A model generated the notes under the pieces. The model worked only from the letters and a program-made list of their open reading frames with translations. It had not been told where the DNA came from and made no database searches. This document shows, one piece after another, positions 1 to 9,523 of a DNA stretch of 59,327 nt. A program made the position numbers and the translations under genes. Where the stretch lies: assembly GCA_015231595.1 (NCBI GenBank), contig JADGBH010000022.1, positions 1 through 59,327 of the forward strand, written 5' to 3'. Numbering within the stretch: position 1 is the first letter of the stretch; every line of letters starts with the position of its first letter. The DNA is from Desulfobacterales bacterium (GTDB lineage: Bacteria > Desulfobacterota > Desulfobacteria > Desulfobacterales > JADGBH01).

Positions 1-2
1 GA

Positions 3-290
3 AATTTGGGAGAACATTATCAATGGCCAGGAAATGTTCGTGAATTGGAACAATGAGTTAGAAGAATTTTATTAAAAAAAGAATATCGTGAGGATGATTT
101 GTTAGCTAATGCAGATCTAAAGCTTGAACTGCTCACAGGCATTGAACAAGGAACTATAGCTGCCAATAAACTAATTAGCGGATACTGTAAGCTCCTATAT
201 GAAAGGTATGGTTCCTTTGAAAAAGTAGCTCAGCTTATTCAATTAGATCGACGAACCGTCAGCAAGTATATACATGAATCAGGATGTTGA
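3..290 (+). pseudogene. C-terminal end of a sigma54-dependent transcriptional activator, interrupted by an in-frame TGA
   Basis: Reading from base 3 gives the end of an AAA+ sigma54 activator: the WPGNVRELEQ motif (about bases 24-53), then a TGA at 54-56, then VRRILLKKEYRED and a C-terminal helix-turn-helix ending in QLDRRTVSKYI. In relatives the residue after ELEQ is commonly Cys (TGT or TGC), so one base change explains the stop. The 5' part of the gene lies outside the window. An ATG-initiated reading after the stop could begin only near base 99 and would give a 63-residue stub with the HTH alone. Selenocysteine is possible in principle because of the Cys/TGA swap, but I see no convincing hairpin just after the TGA. 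Most likely it is a decaying gene or a base-call error. Confidence 0.6.
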
Positions 291-354
291 GCAAAATTTT
301 TGATTTATATAAAATTATTTGATCATAAAGATCTATAAAAAACTCATTTTTATT

Positions 355-403
355 CCCCCTCCCATCAACTCTCCCCAAATAAATTTAATGGTGCCGGAGG
401 GGG
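355..403. repeat. Imperfect inverted repeat between the broken activator and the DUF445 gene
   Basis: CCCCCTCC (355-362) can pair with GGAGGGGG (396-403) across a 33-base loop. It is GC-rich against an AT-rich background. It could end transcription of the upstream gene, but no T-run follows, so a terminator role is weak. Confidence 0.3.
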
Positions 404-448
404 ATTATTTATAAACTATTATGAATATTCACGGAGGATAATTAATAT

Positions 449-1459
449 ATGGATTTTTTTCAAACCACCGATCTAATTAAATATGGCAGTATTCCTATTA
501 TTGCTGCTTTTGTGGGATGGGGAACAAACTGGCTGGCGATAAAGATGACATTATTGCCTTTAGAATTTATCGGATACCGCCCTCTCAAATTAGGATGGCA
601 AGGGTTAATTCCAGCCAGGGCAGAAAAATTTGCTAAAATTTTAATAGAACGGATGGTGCTTTCAGAAAAAATTGAATTCTTGCTTGACTTGAAAACCATG
701 CTTTCTAAGTTTTTAGCCGATAACAAAGCCCTGCTAAATCGTTTATTTCTCGAAATAGGAGGTCCTGGCTTTAGCTTTCTAATTATTTCAGGGTTATATT
801 TCGGTTTTCTTTTCGGTGTACTCCAAATGGCAGCATGGTATAATATTCTTCCAGCATGGTGGATTTTGCCAGCATTCGGGATTGTAATTGGAAGTGCTAC
901 AAATTGGGTTGCGATTTATTTTCAAAAGAGACCATTGCACCCTGTTAAAATAGGTCCTTTCATTATTCAAGGGATATTTATCAAACATCAGGAATCAGTA
1001 TCTGAATCTTTTGCAGCGGCCTTTGCTCAAGAATTGTTCACTCCTAAAAATATAGCCAATTACTTACTTACAGGTCCCAAATCTTATGAAACCGTTATGA
1101 TTATGAAAAAACATATCAAGGATGCCATTGATATGCAGAGTATTTCTAAAATTGCTACGCAGATCGCCCTAGGGCCTAGTGGCTATGCTAAATTGAAAGC
1201 AGATGGAGTAGAACATACAATAGAAAAAACAATGGAATTATATCTCGAACCGTTGAGCGATGTTAAATTTAATAGAAGCCGAGCGCAATCTCTTTCTTTT
1301 ATGATTGCGTCACGTATGAAGGAGCTAAATCCTCAGGAATTTGAATTTATTATGCGAATAACCAAAGATGATGAGTGGTTGCTAATACTTATCGGAGGAA
1401 TTCTTGGATTTTTGTCTGGCATGGCTCAATTGTATTATACGTTTGGTGGTAGTTTGTGA
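449..1459 (+). CDS. DUF445 family membrane protein
   Basis: A 336-residue protein with the two hallmark DUF445 blocks: VGWGTNWLAIKMTLLPLEF near residues 22-40, and GSATNWVAIYFQKRPLHPV near 147-165 after a central pair of membrane segments (about 108-130 and 137-155). A final hydrophobic segment lies near 308-330. The repeated TNW-A motif after a membrane helix is typical of the YheB/DUF445 family, whose biochemical role is unknown. The start is supported by a GGAGGA ribosome site about 9 bases upstream. It appears to be a single-gene unit between a degenerate regulator and a TonB receptor. Family assignment is firm; function is unknown. Confidence 0.85.
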   Translation: MDFFQTTDLIKYGSIPIIAAFVGWGTNWLAIKMTLLPLEFIGYRPLKLGWQGLIPARAEKFAKILIERMVLSEKIEFLLDLKTMLSKFLADNKALLNRLFLEIGGPGFSFLIISGLYFGFLFGVLQMAAWYNILPAWWILPAFGIVIGSATNWVAIYFQKRPLHPVKIGPFIIQGIFIKHQESVSESFAAAFAQELFTPKNIANYLLTGPKSYETVMIMKKHIKDAIDMQSISKIATQIALGPSGYAKLKADGVEHTIEKTMELYLEPLSDVKFNRSRAQSLSFMIASRMKELNPQEFEFIMRITKDDEWLLILIGGILGFLSGMAQLYYTFGGSL

Positions 1460-1594
1460 TGTAAATTTTTGTTGTTTCTTTTTTGATTTATGATATGTAG
1501 TTTCCATATTTTAATATTTTTAATGCATACATTGTCAACCGCGTTTGTTCTCTACGTCTTAAATTGAATTAAAAATTTATGGAACATTAATGCT

Positions 1595-3865
1595 ATGAAA
1601 AAAAATAATCTATTAACAAGTCTTTCATTTATATTCATATTGCTACTCATTTCTAAAAATAGCTTTGGAAAAAATTTGTTCCCTGAGGATATCTCTTTGG
1701 GGGCTATACTGAATATGGATATTGAAGTAGCGTCCAAAGGGAAAAAAATGGCTGCCCGCGAAGCACCGTCCATTATTTCCGTGATATCAGACTACGAAAT
1801 CAAACAGATGGGTGCTAAAAATTTATCAGAAATCCTCAACACTATACCGGGATTTGATCTGACTATGAATCCGATAGAACAGAATCCGGTTGTCAGCATC
1901 AGAGGCTTTTCCAGCATGAACAACGAAAATGTACGGTTGTTACTGAATGGACATCCGATTGGAAACAGCTGGATCAATGCTCTTGGGTACTGGGAAGCAT
2001 TTCCAGTGGATCTCATCAAAAAAATAGAAATTATTCGCGGTCCAGGCTCAGCGCTTTACGGCAATAACGCCATGCTGGGTGTTATCAATATTATCACTAA
2101 AGATTCAGATTCAGATCCTGAAGTACGCCTTTCATATGGAAGTTTTGACGCTATGCGCGGAACAGGTGCACTGAATATCAAAGACGAGCGCGTGGATGTT
2201 TTTATTTTCTTTGACAAATACAAGGGTGACGGTGATTCAAATCAGGTTGAATCCGATTACATGAACTATATTTTTGACCCTATTGTGCAATTACTGCCGG
2301 GCCAACCTACCGTCAGTGCGGCACCTGGTAATACAGATGAAGGCTTTGACTATACGAATATTTTTGCAAAAGTGACATTTGACAACTTTTATCTTAACGG
2401 CATGTTGAATCATAACCGTACGGAAAATCCATTGTCATACTCGTTTGCCTTATGTGAAAATGATTGGAGGACCCATGACAATTCAATGGTCGAAATGGGA
2501 TATCAGGGAGATATAAACTCATCAGTATTTCTGACAACTCGAATCTATTACGATTATTTTAAATGGCGCTATCTTAATGTCGTATCCCTTGATACTACCC
2601 GTTTTGTCACCAATTATCTCAATATGGGTTATCCGGATGGCGAAATGGCGGGCTCATTGGTGGGTAATGAAAACTACAAAACAGGTGGAGAGATGACCTT
2701 GCAATGGGAATTGAGATCTGGTGTGCAGTTGACAGGGGGAGCGCAATATGAAAAGCACAAAATGTTTGGACCCTTCTATTTCAATAATATCAGTCAGACT
2801 GGAGAGCCTATCAATATCAACGGTAAAATATATCCTTACCTTCACTATCTTGATGGCTGGCAGAATATGATCGATACATATCCGGCTTTTGCATCAGAAG
2901 CAAGAAGAGAGATTGTAAGCTTCTATTCTGAAATAAAACTGGATTTTGTCGAACTTTTTCCAACTATCATCAAAGTTGAAAGCCTTGCAATAACAGCAGG
3001 CCTCCGTTACGATGATTATGATGACATAGGCGATACAATCAATCCACGCTTAGGGATGGTATTTGCGCCAACATCTATGGTGTATACAAAGCTGCTCTAT
3101 GGTGAAGCCTATCGAGCGCCAAATTTTCGAGAGCTTTATACCATGAACAACTCAGTTCAAAATGGCAATCCTGAACTGAAATCAGAGACCCTTAAAACTA
3201 TGGAAGCCCTACTGGGAATCGTTCCCAATAAATCAATAAATATACTGATGAGCTGCTTTTATTCTAAATTTGAAGATATGATTTTTATCATGAAGGATGA
3301 AGGCAAATTTGGGGTCAGCAATCATAATATCGGCAGCTTAAAGGCATACGGTGCTGAAGCAGAACTGAAAATCGCATTTGATAAGCAGCGGTATGGCTAC
3401 ATCAATGTTACCTGGCAGCAGGTCATAAATACTACCCGACAAAAAATTACCGATAAGCTTGGGACTGTTTACCAGCAGGAGGAGTTTGATCAGGGTAATA
3501 TTCCTGAATGGATGGCCAATATTGGAATTAACACTGGAATAAGCAAACATATCAACTTTAATTGCTCCTTGTCCTATCGTGGAAAAAGAGAGCGCAGTGA
3601 AGAGATGCAATTTACCGTCAGCTCTTTGGATGCAGACGGCTCATTTGAACGCTTGGATAAAAGAGATTCCATTGATGAGAGCTTTTTGTTGAATGCATCG
3701 ATTATTTTTGGAAATTTCGAGTTCCTAAAAGGACTTGAAATCCAACTCACCGGAAATAATCTGCTCGACGATGATATCAGATCGCCTGAAACACGAGGGT
3801 TCGTAAAAAATGACATCCCCTTGTGGGGCAGTCATTACCTCGCTACTGTGACTTACACATTTTAA
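1595..3865 (+). CDS. TonB-dependent outer-membrane receptor
   Basis: A 756-residue outer-membrane receptor. It begins with a signal peptide (basic MKKNN start, hydrophobic core to about residue 25, cleavage near SFG). The plug domain follows at about 45-165: EAPSIISVISDYEIKQMGAKNLSEIL, then SIRGFSS, EIIRGPGSALYG and AMLGVINIITK. The rest is a beta-barrel with alternating aromatic strands ending in ATVTYTF, a classic C-terminal barrel signature with terminal Phe. The closest familiar types are vitamin B12, siderophore or colicin receptors, but the substrate cannot be read from sequence. The ribosome site is weak. The radical SAM gene begins 27 bases downstream and may be co-transcribed. It differs from the second receptor at 20929-22923. 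Confidence 0.9.
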   Translation: MKKNNLLTSLSFIFILLLISKNSFGKNLFPEDISLGAILNMDIEVASKGKKMAAREAPSIISVISDYEIKQMGAKNLSEILNTIPGFDLTMNPIEQNPVVSIRGFSSMNNENVRLLLNGHPIGNSWINALGYWEAFPVDLIKKIEIIRGPGSALYGNNAMLGVINIITKDSDSDPEVRLSYGSFDAMRGTGALNIKDERVDVFIFFDKYKGDGDSNQVESDYMNYIFDPIVQLLPGQPTVSAAPGNTDEGFDYTNIFAKVTFDNFYLNGMLNHNRTENPLSYSFALCENDWRTHDNSMVEMGYQGDINSSVFLTTRIYYDYFKWRYLNVVSLDTTRFVTNYLNMGYPDGEMAGSLVGNENYKTGGEMTLQWELRSGVQLTGGAQYEKHKMFGPFYFNNISQTGEPININGKIYPYLHYLDGWQNMIDTYPAFASEARREIVSFYSEIKLDFVELFPTIIKVESLAITAGLRYDDYDDIGDTINPRLGMVFAPTSMVYTKLLYGEAYRAPNFRELYTMNNSVQNGNPELKSETLKTMEALLGIVPNKSINILMSCFYSKFEDMIFIMKDEGKFGVSNHNIGSLKAYGAEAELKIAFDKQRYGYINVTWQQVINTTRQKITDKLGTVYQQEEFDQGNIPEWMANIGINTGISKHINFNCSLSYRGKRERSEEMQFTVSSLDADGSFERLDKRDSIDESFLLNASIIFGNFEFLKGLEIQLTGNNLLDDDIRSPETRGFVKNDIPLWGSHYLATVTYTF

Positions 3866-3892
3866 GGACTTTAAAAAAGTAAGGTTATATTG

Positions 3893-4801
3893 ATGAGATA
3901 CAATGATTTTAATAGCTATCTTAAAACAAAGTTTGGTTGCCGGGTTCAAAAAATAACTATTGATGCCGGTTTTACATGCCCTAACCGTGACGGCAGATCC
4001 TCTACAGGCGGATGCATATATTGTAATTCAAAAGGTTCAGGAACAGGTCTATTTAATAAAGGGATTTCCATATCAGAACAAATAATTCAAGGGAAGTCCG
4101 CTCTTTCGAAAAGATATAATGCAAAAAAATTTTTAGCTTATTTTCAGTCTTTTTCAAATACGTATGGTCCTGTTGAACGCTTAAAAAAATTTTATGATGA
4201 ATCTCTTTCTTTTGACGATGTTGTTGGAATTTCAATCGGAACAAGGCCTGATTGTGTAAATGACGAAATTATAACTTTATTAGAAAGCTATTCGAAAAAT
4301 AAGCTCGTATGGATTGAATACGGGCTACAATCAGCTCACGATGACACATTGAATTTTATAAATCGAGGACATAATTTTAAAACTTTTAAAGATGCCGTGG
4401 ATTTAACAAAAAATCGAGGAATAAAAATCTGTACGCATTTAATAATAGGTCTCCCCAATGAAAATAAAGAAAAAATCATTGAAACTGCTAAAATAATTTC
4501 AAGCATGGGCATAGACGGAGTAAAACTTCATTCCCTTTACGTTATAAAAGATACAAAACTTGAAGATCTATATAATAAAGGCCAATATAAATGCCTTGAC
4601 CAAAAAGAATTTGCGGAAATTGTTTGTGATATTTTAGAAGTTTTACCGCCCGATATTATAATTCAAAGGCTTGTTGCAGATCCCCATAAAAACGAACTCG
4701 TAGCACCAGAATGGAGTATGAAAAAAACTGAAAATTTATCTTTAATCTTAAAAATTCTTGAAAATAGAGATTCTTGGCAAGGAAAAAAATTTGAGCGCTA
4801 A
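3893..4801 (+). CDS. Radical SAM protein of the TIGR01212/YhcC family
   Basis: A 302-residue radical SAM enzyme. The N-terminal cluster motif reads TCPNRDGRSSTGGCIYCN near residues 24-41, three cysteines with the long first spacing characteristic of the YhcC/TIGR01212 group. Downstream are family blocks such as YFQSFSNTYGP, VGISIGTRPDC, WIEYGLQSAHD, INRGHNF and HLIIGLPNE. The family role is unresolved; relatives resemble the Elp3/MiaB-type fold. I chose the ATG at 3893 rather than the TTG one codon earlier because AAGG lies 8 bases upstream of it. Assignment is confident, substrate unknown. Confidence 0.88.
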   Translation: MRYNDFNSYLKTKFGCRVQKITIDAGFTCPNRDGRSSTGGCIYCNSKGSGTGLFNKGISISEQIIQGKSALSKRYNAKKFLAYFQSFSNTYGPVERLKKFYDESLSFDDVVGISIGTRPDCVNDEIITLLESYSKNKLVWIEYGLQSAHDDTLNFINRGHNFKTFKDAVDLTKNRGIKICTHLIIGLPNENKEKIIETAKIISSMGIDGVKLHSLYVIKDTKLEDLYNKGQYKCLDQKEFAEIVCDILEVLPPDIIIQRLVADPHKNELVAPEWSMKKTENLSLILKILENRDSWQGKKFER

Positions 4802-4836
4802 AAAATATAAAAGGACAGAATACAGATTCAACTAAA

Positions 4837-4903
4837 TTATATTTTACCGCAAAGAGTACAAATACGCATTTCAACACATTTGCGTCTTTGCAGTAAAATA
4901 TAA
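4837..4903. repeat. Long extragenic palindrome between convergent genes, probable bidirectional terminator
   Basis: The left arm begins TTATATTTTAC at 4837 and continues CGCAAAGA, then after a 9-base bulge CGCA (4865-4868). The right arm (4881-4903) is its complement: TGCGTCTTTGC then GTAAAATATAA. Apart from the bulge there is one mismatch in about 23 pairs. The core resembles dispersed palindromes found in many bacterial genomes. Its position between the tail-to-tail radical SAM gene and the chemoreceptor fits a terminator serving both strands. Confidence 0.6.
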
Positions 4904-4907
4904 GTCT

Positions 4908-6854
4908 TTATAATTTAAACTGATCAATAGTAAGTTGAAGATTCGCTGACGAGCTTGATAAATTTTTGGCTTGGGATTTAATAATATTAGAATCTTCAGA
5001 AATGCTAACAACCGATTGATTTAGTTTAGAAAAATTATCTATAACCATTTGGGTCGCATTTGATGCAAAAGATGCATCTTTGGCAATTTCCAGTGCCGCT
5101 TTAGCAACATCTTCAATATTTCTTGTGACCTCCATTTCAAGCTGAACTACTCCTTGAACATTTTTTGAAGCACTATCCGCTGATGATGCTGTTTGTGCAG
5201 TATTTTTAGATATTTCATTTATAGTTGCTGTCTGCTCTTCTACAGCAGAAGCAATTGTTCCCATAATGGCATCTATTTCAGAAATAACCGATACAATATC
5301 TGTAATTGCAACTACTGCTGACTCTGTATTTTTCTGCATTCCTTCGATTTTATGTCTTATATCTTCTGTTGCATGGGATGTTTGACGAGCGAGCTCTTTT
5401 ACTTCATTCGCAACAACTGCAAATCCTTTTCCAGCGTCTCCAGCGCTTGCAGCTTCAATTGTTGCATTTAAAGCTAAAAGATTTGTCTGAGCAGCTATTC
5501 CTTTTATTAAATCAACAATATCTCCTATTTCTTTTGCAGCAGCTCCTAATTTATTAACAATAATTGACATTGCTCCAGCTTTGTTAGAAGCATTATTTGT
5601 TACATTAGCACCTCTGCCTGAATTTTGAGCAACTTCATTTAAAGTGGCATACATTTCTTCTGAAGATACAGCAATTGAAGAAATAGAGTTTGATACTGTA
5701 GCTGCTGCTGTCTCAATATTTTTCATATTTGATAAAACTTCGTTTGAAAAAGATGCTACTGAAGATACTTGAGCACTTACTTGTTCTGCAGCAGCGGCCA
5801 TATTTTTTATATTTAATGAGGTTATATCACTTGCTTTATATGCTTTGTCCGATTGAGTGAGCATATTTTTTGTTTTTCCATCTAAACCGTTGGACGTATG
5901 TATAAGAACTTCTGATGCTGTATTTAAAATTTTATTCGTTTCATCTATCTCTTTTACCATGCCGCGTATATTTGTCGTTGCTTTATTAAGACTTTTAGCC
6001 AAGATTCCAATTTCATCATTAGTATTTACATCCACCGAGCTTGATAACTTTCCTTGAGCTATATTTTCAACAAATTTTACAATTTTATTAAGAGGTTTAG
6101 TAATTCCATTGGCAATAAAAACAATAAAAATACAGGCGAAAACTAAAATTACAGACACACTCAAAATCATGTTTAGTAATAAATTTTTAATTTGAACATC
6201 TGCTTTTTCTTTCTTACTTTTAGCAGCCGCATCAATATCGTCAATATAGACTCCTGTTCCTATAATCCAATTAAGAGGTTCAAAAAGCTTAGCGTATGAT
6301 AATTTGGGTTGATTTTCAGTTATTCCATCCTTTTTAGGTTTTGGCCAAAAATAATCAACAAAGCCCTCTCCTTCTCTATTGCATATATCAACAAAAGCTT
6401 TAAAAAGATTTTCATTTTTTCCTAAAGCGCATTTATACTTAGAGTCATCTAAAATTTGCCCATTTAATGATGGAGAAATAGGATGCATAATCATTTTAGG
6501 ATAAGGCCGGCCTATATCATTAATCCAGAAATAACCTACTCCACTATCATAACGAATTTGAGATATATTTTTTGTTAACTTCTCAATATCAATGGAAAAA
6601 GTATTTTTATCATTTGAACTTTTTTGAGCATCTATATAGGCAGCTTCAACAACACTGTAAACAATTTCTATATAATTTTTTAAATACTGTTTTTTTTTTT
6701 CAAGTTCTTCTGATTTAAATTCTTTTATTTCTTCATTTGCGTATTTTTTCATCATTATGTTTGTAAATATAGCTATAAATAGTATAGAAACTGCCATAAT
6801 AATAATGGAACTAAAAATAAATTTACTTTTAATTTTCATTTGCAGAGCAAGCAT
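4908..6854 (-). CDS. Methyl-accepting chemotaxis protein with a periplasmic single-Cache sensor
   Basis: A 648-residue chemoreceptor. Order: short cytoplasmic start, membrane helix about 14-33, periplasmic sCache_2-type domain about 35-215 ([21 protein letters not shown] and the [13 protein letters not shown] end block), second membrane helix about 226-248, HAMP ([10 protein letters not shown] onward), then the long coiled coil. The signalling tip reads [20 protein letters not shown] followed by [20 protein letters not shown], near-consensus for CheA/CheW coupling. No C-terminal CheR-tethering pentapeptide is seen. The start is fixed by an AGGAGG site 4 bases upstream. Such Cache domains usually bind small organic acids; the ligand here is unknown. 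It is transcribed away from the acyltransferase cluster. Confidence 0.93.
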   Translation of the reverse strand: MLALQMKIKSKFIFSSIIIMAVSILFIAIFTNIMMKKYANEEIKEFKSEELEKKKQYLKNYIEIVYSVVEAAYIDAQKSSNDKNTFSIDIEKLTKNISQIRYDSGVGYFWINDIGRPYPKMIMHPISPSLNGQILDDSKYKCALGKNENLFKAFVDICNREGEGFVDYFWPKPKKDGITENQPKLSYAKLFEPLNWIIGTGVYIDDIDAAAKSKKEKADVQIKNLLLNMILSVSVILVFACIFIVFIANGITKPLNKIVKFVENIAQGKLSSSVDVNTNDEIGILAKSLNKATTNIRGMVKEIDETNKILNTASEVLIHTSNGLDGKTKNMLTQSDKAYKASDITSLNIKNMAAAAEQVSAQVSSVASFSNEVLSNMKNIETAAATVSNSISSIAVSSEEMYATLNEVAQNSGRGANVTNNASNKAGAMSIIVNKLGAAAKEIGDIVDLIKGIAAQTNLLALNATIEAASAGDAGKGFAVVANEVKELARQTSHATEDIRHKIEGMQKNTESAVVAITDIVSVISEIDAIMGTIASAVEEQTATINEISKNTAQTASSADSASKNVQGVVQLEMEVTRNIEDVAKAALEIAKDASFASNATQMVIDNFSKLNQSVVSISEDSNIIKSQAKNLSSSSANLQLTIDQFKL

Positions 6855-6921
6855 TATGCCTCCTAAAAATTTAAATATTATTCCTTAATTTAAAAATAGT
6901 AATTTTAATCTAAAAAAAACC

Positions 6922-6951
6922 TTGACACAACTAAGAAAAAAACAGAATTAT
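6922..6951 (+). promoter_or_regulatory. Candidate sigma70-type promoter for the acyltransferase/glycosyltransferase run
   Basis: TTGACA at 6922-6927 is a perfect -35 match, and AATTAT at 6946-6951 is a weak -10 after an 18-base spacer. It lies about 70 bases before the first gene of the plus-strand run. Read by eye only. Confidence 0.4.
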
Positions 6952-7022
6952 CAATTTTAATTTAATTGTTTTTGCCTTTATTTATTAATTAGTCAAGAAT
7001 TGTTTTGAATTTGTTTTTTACT

Positions 7023-8168
7023 ATGAAAAAACGTTTAATATTTTTTGATAATCTTAGAAACTTCATGATTATCGCTGTAATATTTGGACATGCAACCGGA
7101 GCTTACCAAACTTTTGCTGACTGGTGGTTTGTTTTAGATAAAAATAAAAGCTTTATCTTTGATATCATTGGCCTTACAATGGAGATATTTATAATTCCTA
7201 TAATCTATTTTATATCAGGCTACTTTATTGTTCCTTCCCTTTTAAAACATGGTTCAGGAAAATTTTTACAATCAAGGTTAAAGCTATTTATAATTCCTTG
7301 GTGGGTATGTGTTTTCTTTTTTAATCCAATCATGCCTTATTTATATTGCTACACACGATTAAATTGCAAGAATTTAGGTTTTTTCCAATATTGGCTTAAA
7401 TACATAGGAAGCTTTTTTGATTTTCACACAGGCTATATTAGAGGCAATAACTATTTTGATCACCATCATTTATGGTTTATATCTGTTTTGGTTGTCTTTA
7501 TTATTTCAACAGCTATAATTTATAAATTTTTTCCTAAAATTTTTGCGTATAATACAAAAAGTAATAAAGGCTCAATGATTATAGTCTTACCCCTATTTGG
7601 AATTATTACGTCTATATTTATGTCTGTTATAGGTTGTTTTTTACCTTTTTCAAAATTTGTAATTATTTTAAATATAATAGAATTTCAGCCTTTTGGAATA
7701 CCTCTTTATATAGGCTTTTTTATTTTAGGCATTTATGCTTACAAAAATGAATGGTTTATAAAAAAAAATTTGCCTTTTAATTATGGGATATGGCTTATCC
7801 CATGTTTAATCATGTCAATGATTTATCTTGGAGTATTAAAAACTGAAAATCAGCTATTAGAAGTCTCTATAAGCCTTAATTTTGCCAGGAGTTTTTCAAA
7901 AAGTTTTACATCCCTTTGCTATCTATGTTTTTTTATTTCTTTATTTCAATCAAAATTTAATTCCCAATCAAAAATAAATCAAAAAATTACCCAAAATTCC
8001 TTTGATATGTATATAGTTCATATGCCCGTCGTTGTTATAATTCAGTTTTATCTAAGTTTTTTTAATTTGCCTATATTGTTAAAATTCTTTATTGTCTTTA
8101 TAAGTGCAACATTTATAAGTTATATTTTAAGTCCAAATATGAGGAGAAATATATATGGATATCAATAA
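7023..8168 (+). CDS. Acyltransferase-3 family membrane protein (OafA/NodX-like)
   Basis: A 381-residue integral membrane protein with about ten hydrophobic helices. It begins RLIFFDNLRNFMIIAVIFGHATGAY; the conserved His (FGHA) after the first helix and a later membrane-embedded FISGYF block match the acyltransferase-3 family, which moves acyl groups onto extracytoplasmic sugars or other acceptors. The ATG at 7023 is preferred to a TTG six codons upstream. Its last 14 bases overlap the next gene, a BAHD-like acyltransferase, so the two are translationally coupled. With the glycosyltransferase that follows, it probably decorates a glycolipid or glycosylated metabolite (inference). Confidence 0.85.
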   Translation: MKKRLIFFDNLRNFMIIAVIFGHATGAYQTFADWWFVLDKNKSFIFDIIGLTMEIFIIPIIYFISGYFIVPSLLKHGSGKFLQSRLKLFIIPWWVCVFFFNPIMPYLYCYTRLNCKNLGFFQYWLKYIGSFFDFHTGYIRGNNYFDHHHLWFISVLVVFIISTAIIYKFFPKIFAYNTKSNKGSMIIVLPLFGIITSIFMSVIGCFLPFSKFVIILNIIEFQPFGIPLYIGFFILGIYAYKNEWFIKKNLPFNYGIWLIPCLIMSMIYLGVLKTENQLLEVSISLNFARSFSKSFTSLCYLCFFISLFQSKFNSQSKINQKITQNSFDMYIVHMPVVVIIQFYLSFFNLPILLKFFIVFISATFISYILSPNMRRNIYGYQ

Positions 8169-9513
8169 ACGCTTTAATATGGAAAATTTAAAATCTATTA
8201 TTCTTAAGGCTGGAACTGGAGATACGGGATCAATCCCCCTTACGTCCCTTGATTGCTTTGAAAACAGATTTGTATTTGAAACAGCGGTTTTTTATAAACC
8301 AACTTTGGATCCTGAAAAACTTGAAGCATCTCTTATAAAAACTTTGAAAGCATTTCCAATAGTATCCGGCCGTATTAAAAGTGGCCCTAAAAATAAATTA
8401 TCAATTAACTGCTGTGATGCTGGAGTAAAATTTACAGTAGCCTCTTGCAAAGAAAAAATGGAAAAATTTGGGCCTGATAACAATGCAAAGGCTGATCTTG
8501 ATTATTTTCTTGAAAAAATAGAATCTCAAACATTAGTTGACAAAGATACTCCTATAGCGTCCTTCAAAATAACTCAAATGAACGGAGGCGGCACTGTATT
8601 AGGACTTTCAATGGCTCATGGAATTGTTGATTATTTAAGTTTTGGATATTTTACAATGTTCTGGGCTCTTGAAACTAAAGGTCTCTCCATTCCAGGCCCA
8701 GTTCTTGACCGAACTTTGTTTGAAAAAAACATGGACTTTGATATTGATGAAGATGAGCTTGAAGATGAAGTTCTTGGGTATAAATACTTAAAACCCCTTG
8801 AAATTCCAGAAATTCTTAAAAATTACGAAACCTATAAAAATCAAATAGTTGGTCATGTAGTAAGTTTTTCTCGAACAGAACTTAATAATATTAAAAATGA
8901 CGCATCTCAAGGTCTTCCAGAAGGAGTATGGGTCTCTACAAATGATGCTTTTTGTGCATATATTTGGCAATTTTCCAGTCTATTTAGAAATCTTGACCCT
9001 AACTCAAAATCAAAGCTTTTATTAATATCTGATATAAGAAGCAAAATGATTCCAGCGCTTCCTCTAAATTATTTCGGAAATGCTGTATCAAATATTATAT
9101 CCGAAATGAGTGTAGAAGAATTACAAAAAAGTCCTCTTTCAAAAGTAGCCTATACAGTAAGAAAAAATGTGAAAGCAATAAATCATGCTTCAATTGAAAA
9201 GGAAATTAAATGGCTAAGATCAAGAGTTATTCAAGGCAGAATGCAGCAAGTGATTACAAGTATGAATTTATATAAAAATGATCTTTTTATGAGTAGCGTC
9301 ATTGCTGGAGCAGGCTATAAGGAAGTTGATTTCGGAGCAGGACCTCCATTATGGGTTACTATTCCAAATATCCCAGTTCCTTGGGTTGTTCAATTAACTC
9401 CCTCATCAAAAGGAGACGGAGGCATAGACATGCACCTCCATATAACCGAAGAATCTGTAAAAAAACTTACAAGCAATGAATGGACAGAAAAAATTCATAA
9501 ATATCAAAAATAG
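8155..9513 (+). CDS. BAHD/condensation-like acyltransferase (transferase family, HXXXD)
   Basis: A 452-residue soluble protein with the hallmarks of the chloramphenicol-acetyltransferase-like BAHD fold: catalytic HGIVD at about residues 155-159 in SMAHGIVDY, and a late DFGAG at about 392-396 where plant BAHD enzymes have DFGWG. The N-terminal RF-FETAVFYKPTLDPEKLEASL is also typical. Length fits BAHD enzymes (430-460). The family transfers an acyl group from acyl-CoA to an alcohol or amine. AGGAG sits 9-10 bases before the ATG, inside the upstream gene. Such enzymes are far better known in plants and fungi. The position between a membrane acyltransferase and a glycosyltransferase suggests a shared product. 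Substrate unknown. Confidence 0.75.
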   Translation: MDINKRFNMENLKSIILKAGTGDTGSIPLTSLDCFENRFVFETAVFYKPTLDPEKLEASLIKTLKAFPIVSGRIKSGPKNKLSINCCDAGVKFTVASCKEKMEKFGPDNNAKADLDYFLEKIESQTLVDKDTPIASFKITQMNGGGTVLGLSMAHGIVDYLSFGYFTMFWALETKGLSIPGPVLDRTLFEKNMDFDIDEDELEDEVLGYKYLKPLEIPEILKNYETYKNQIVGHVVSFSRTELNNIKNDASQGLPEGVWVSTNDAFCAYIWQFSSLFRNLDPNSKSKLLLISDIRSKMIPALPLNYFGNAVSNIISEMSVEELQKSPLSKVAYTVRKNVKAINHASIEKEIKWLRSRVIQGRMQQVITSMNLYKNDLFMSSVIAGAGYKEVDFGAGPPLWVTIPNIPVPWVVQLTPSSKGDGGIDMHLHITEESVKKLTSNEWTEKIHKYQK

Positions 9514-9523
9514 GTAAAAAAAT

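Noticed and set aside
5306..5557. Plus-strand open frame inside the chemoreceptor gene
   Set aside because: Leu/Gln-rich antisense shadow of the coiled-coil coding sequence, with no ribosome site.
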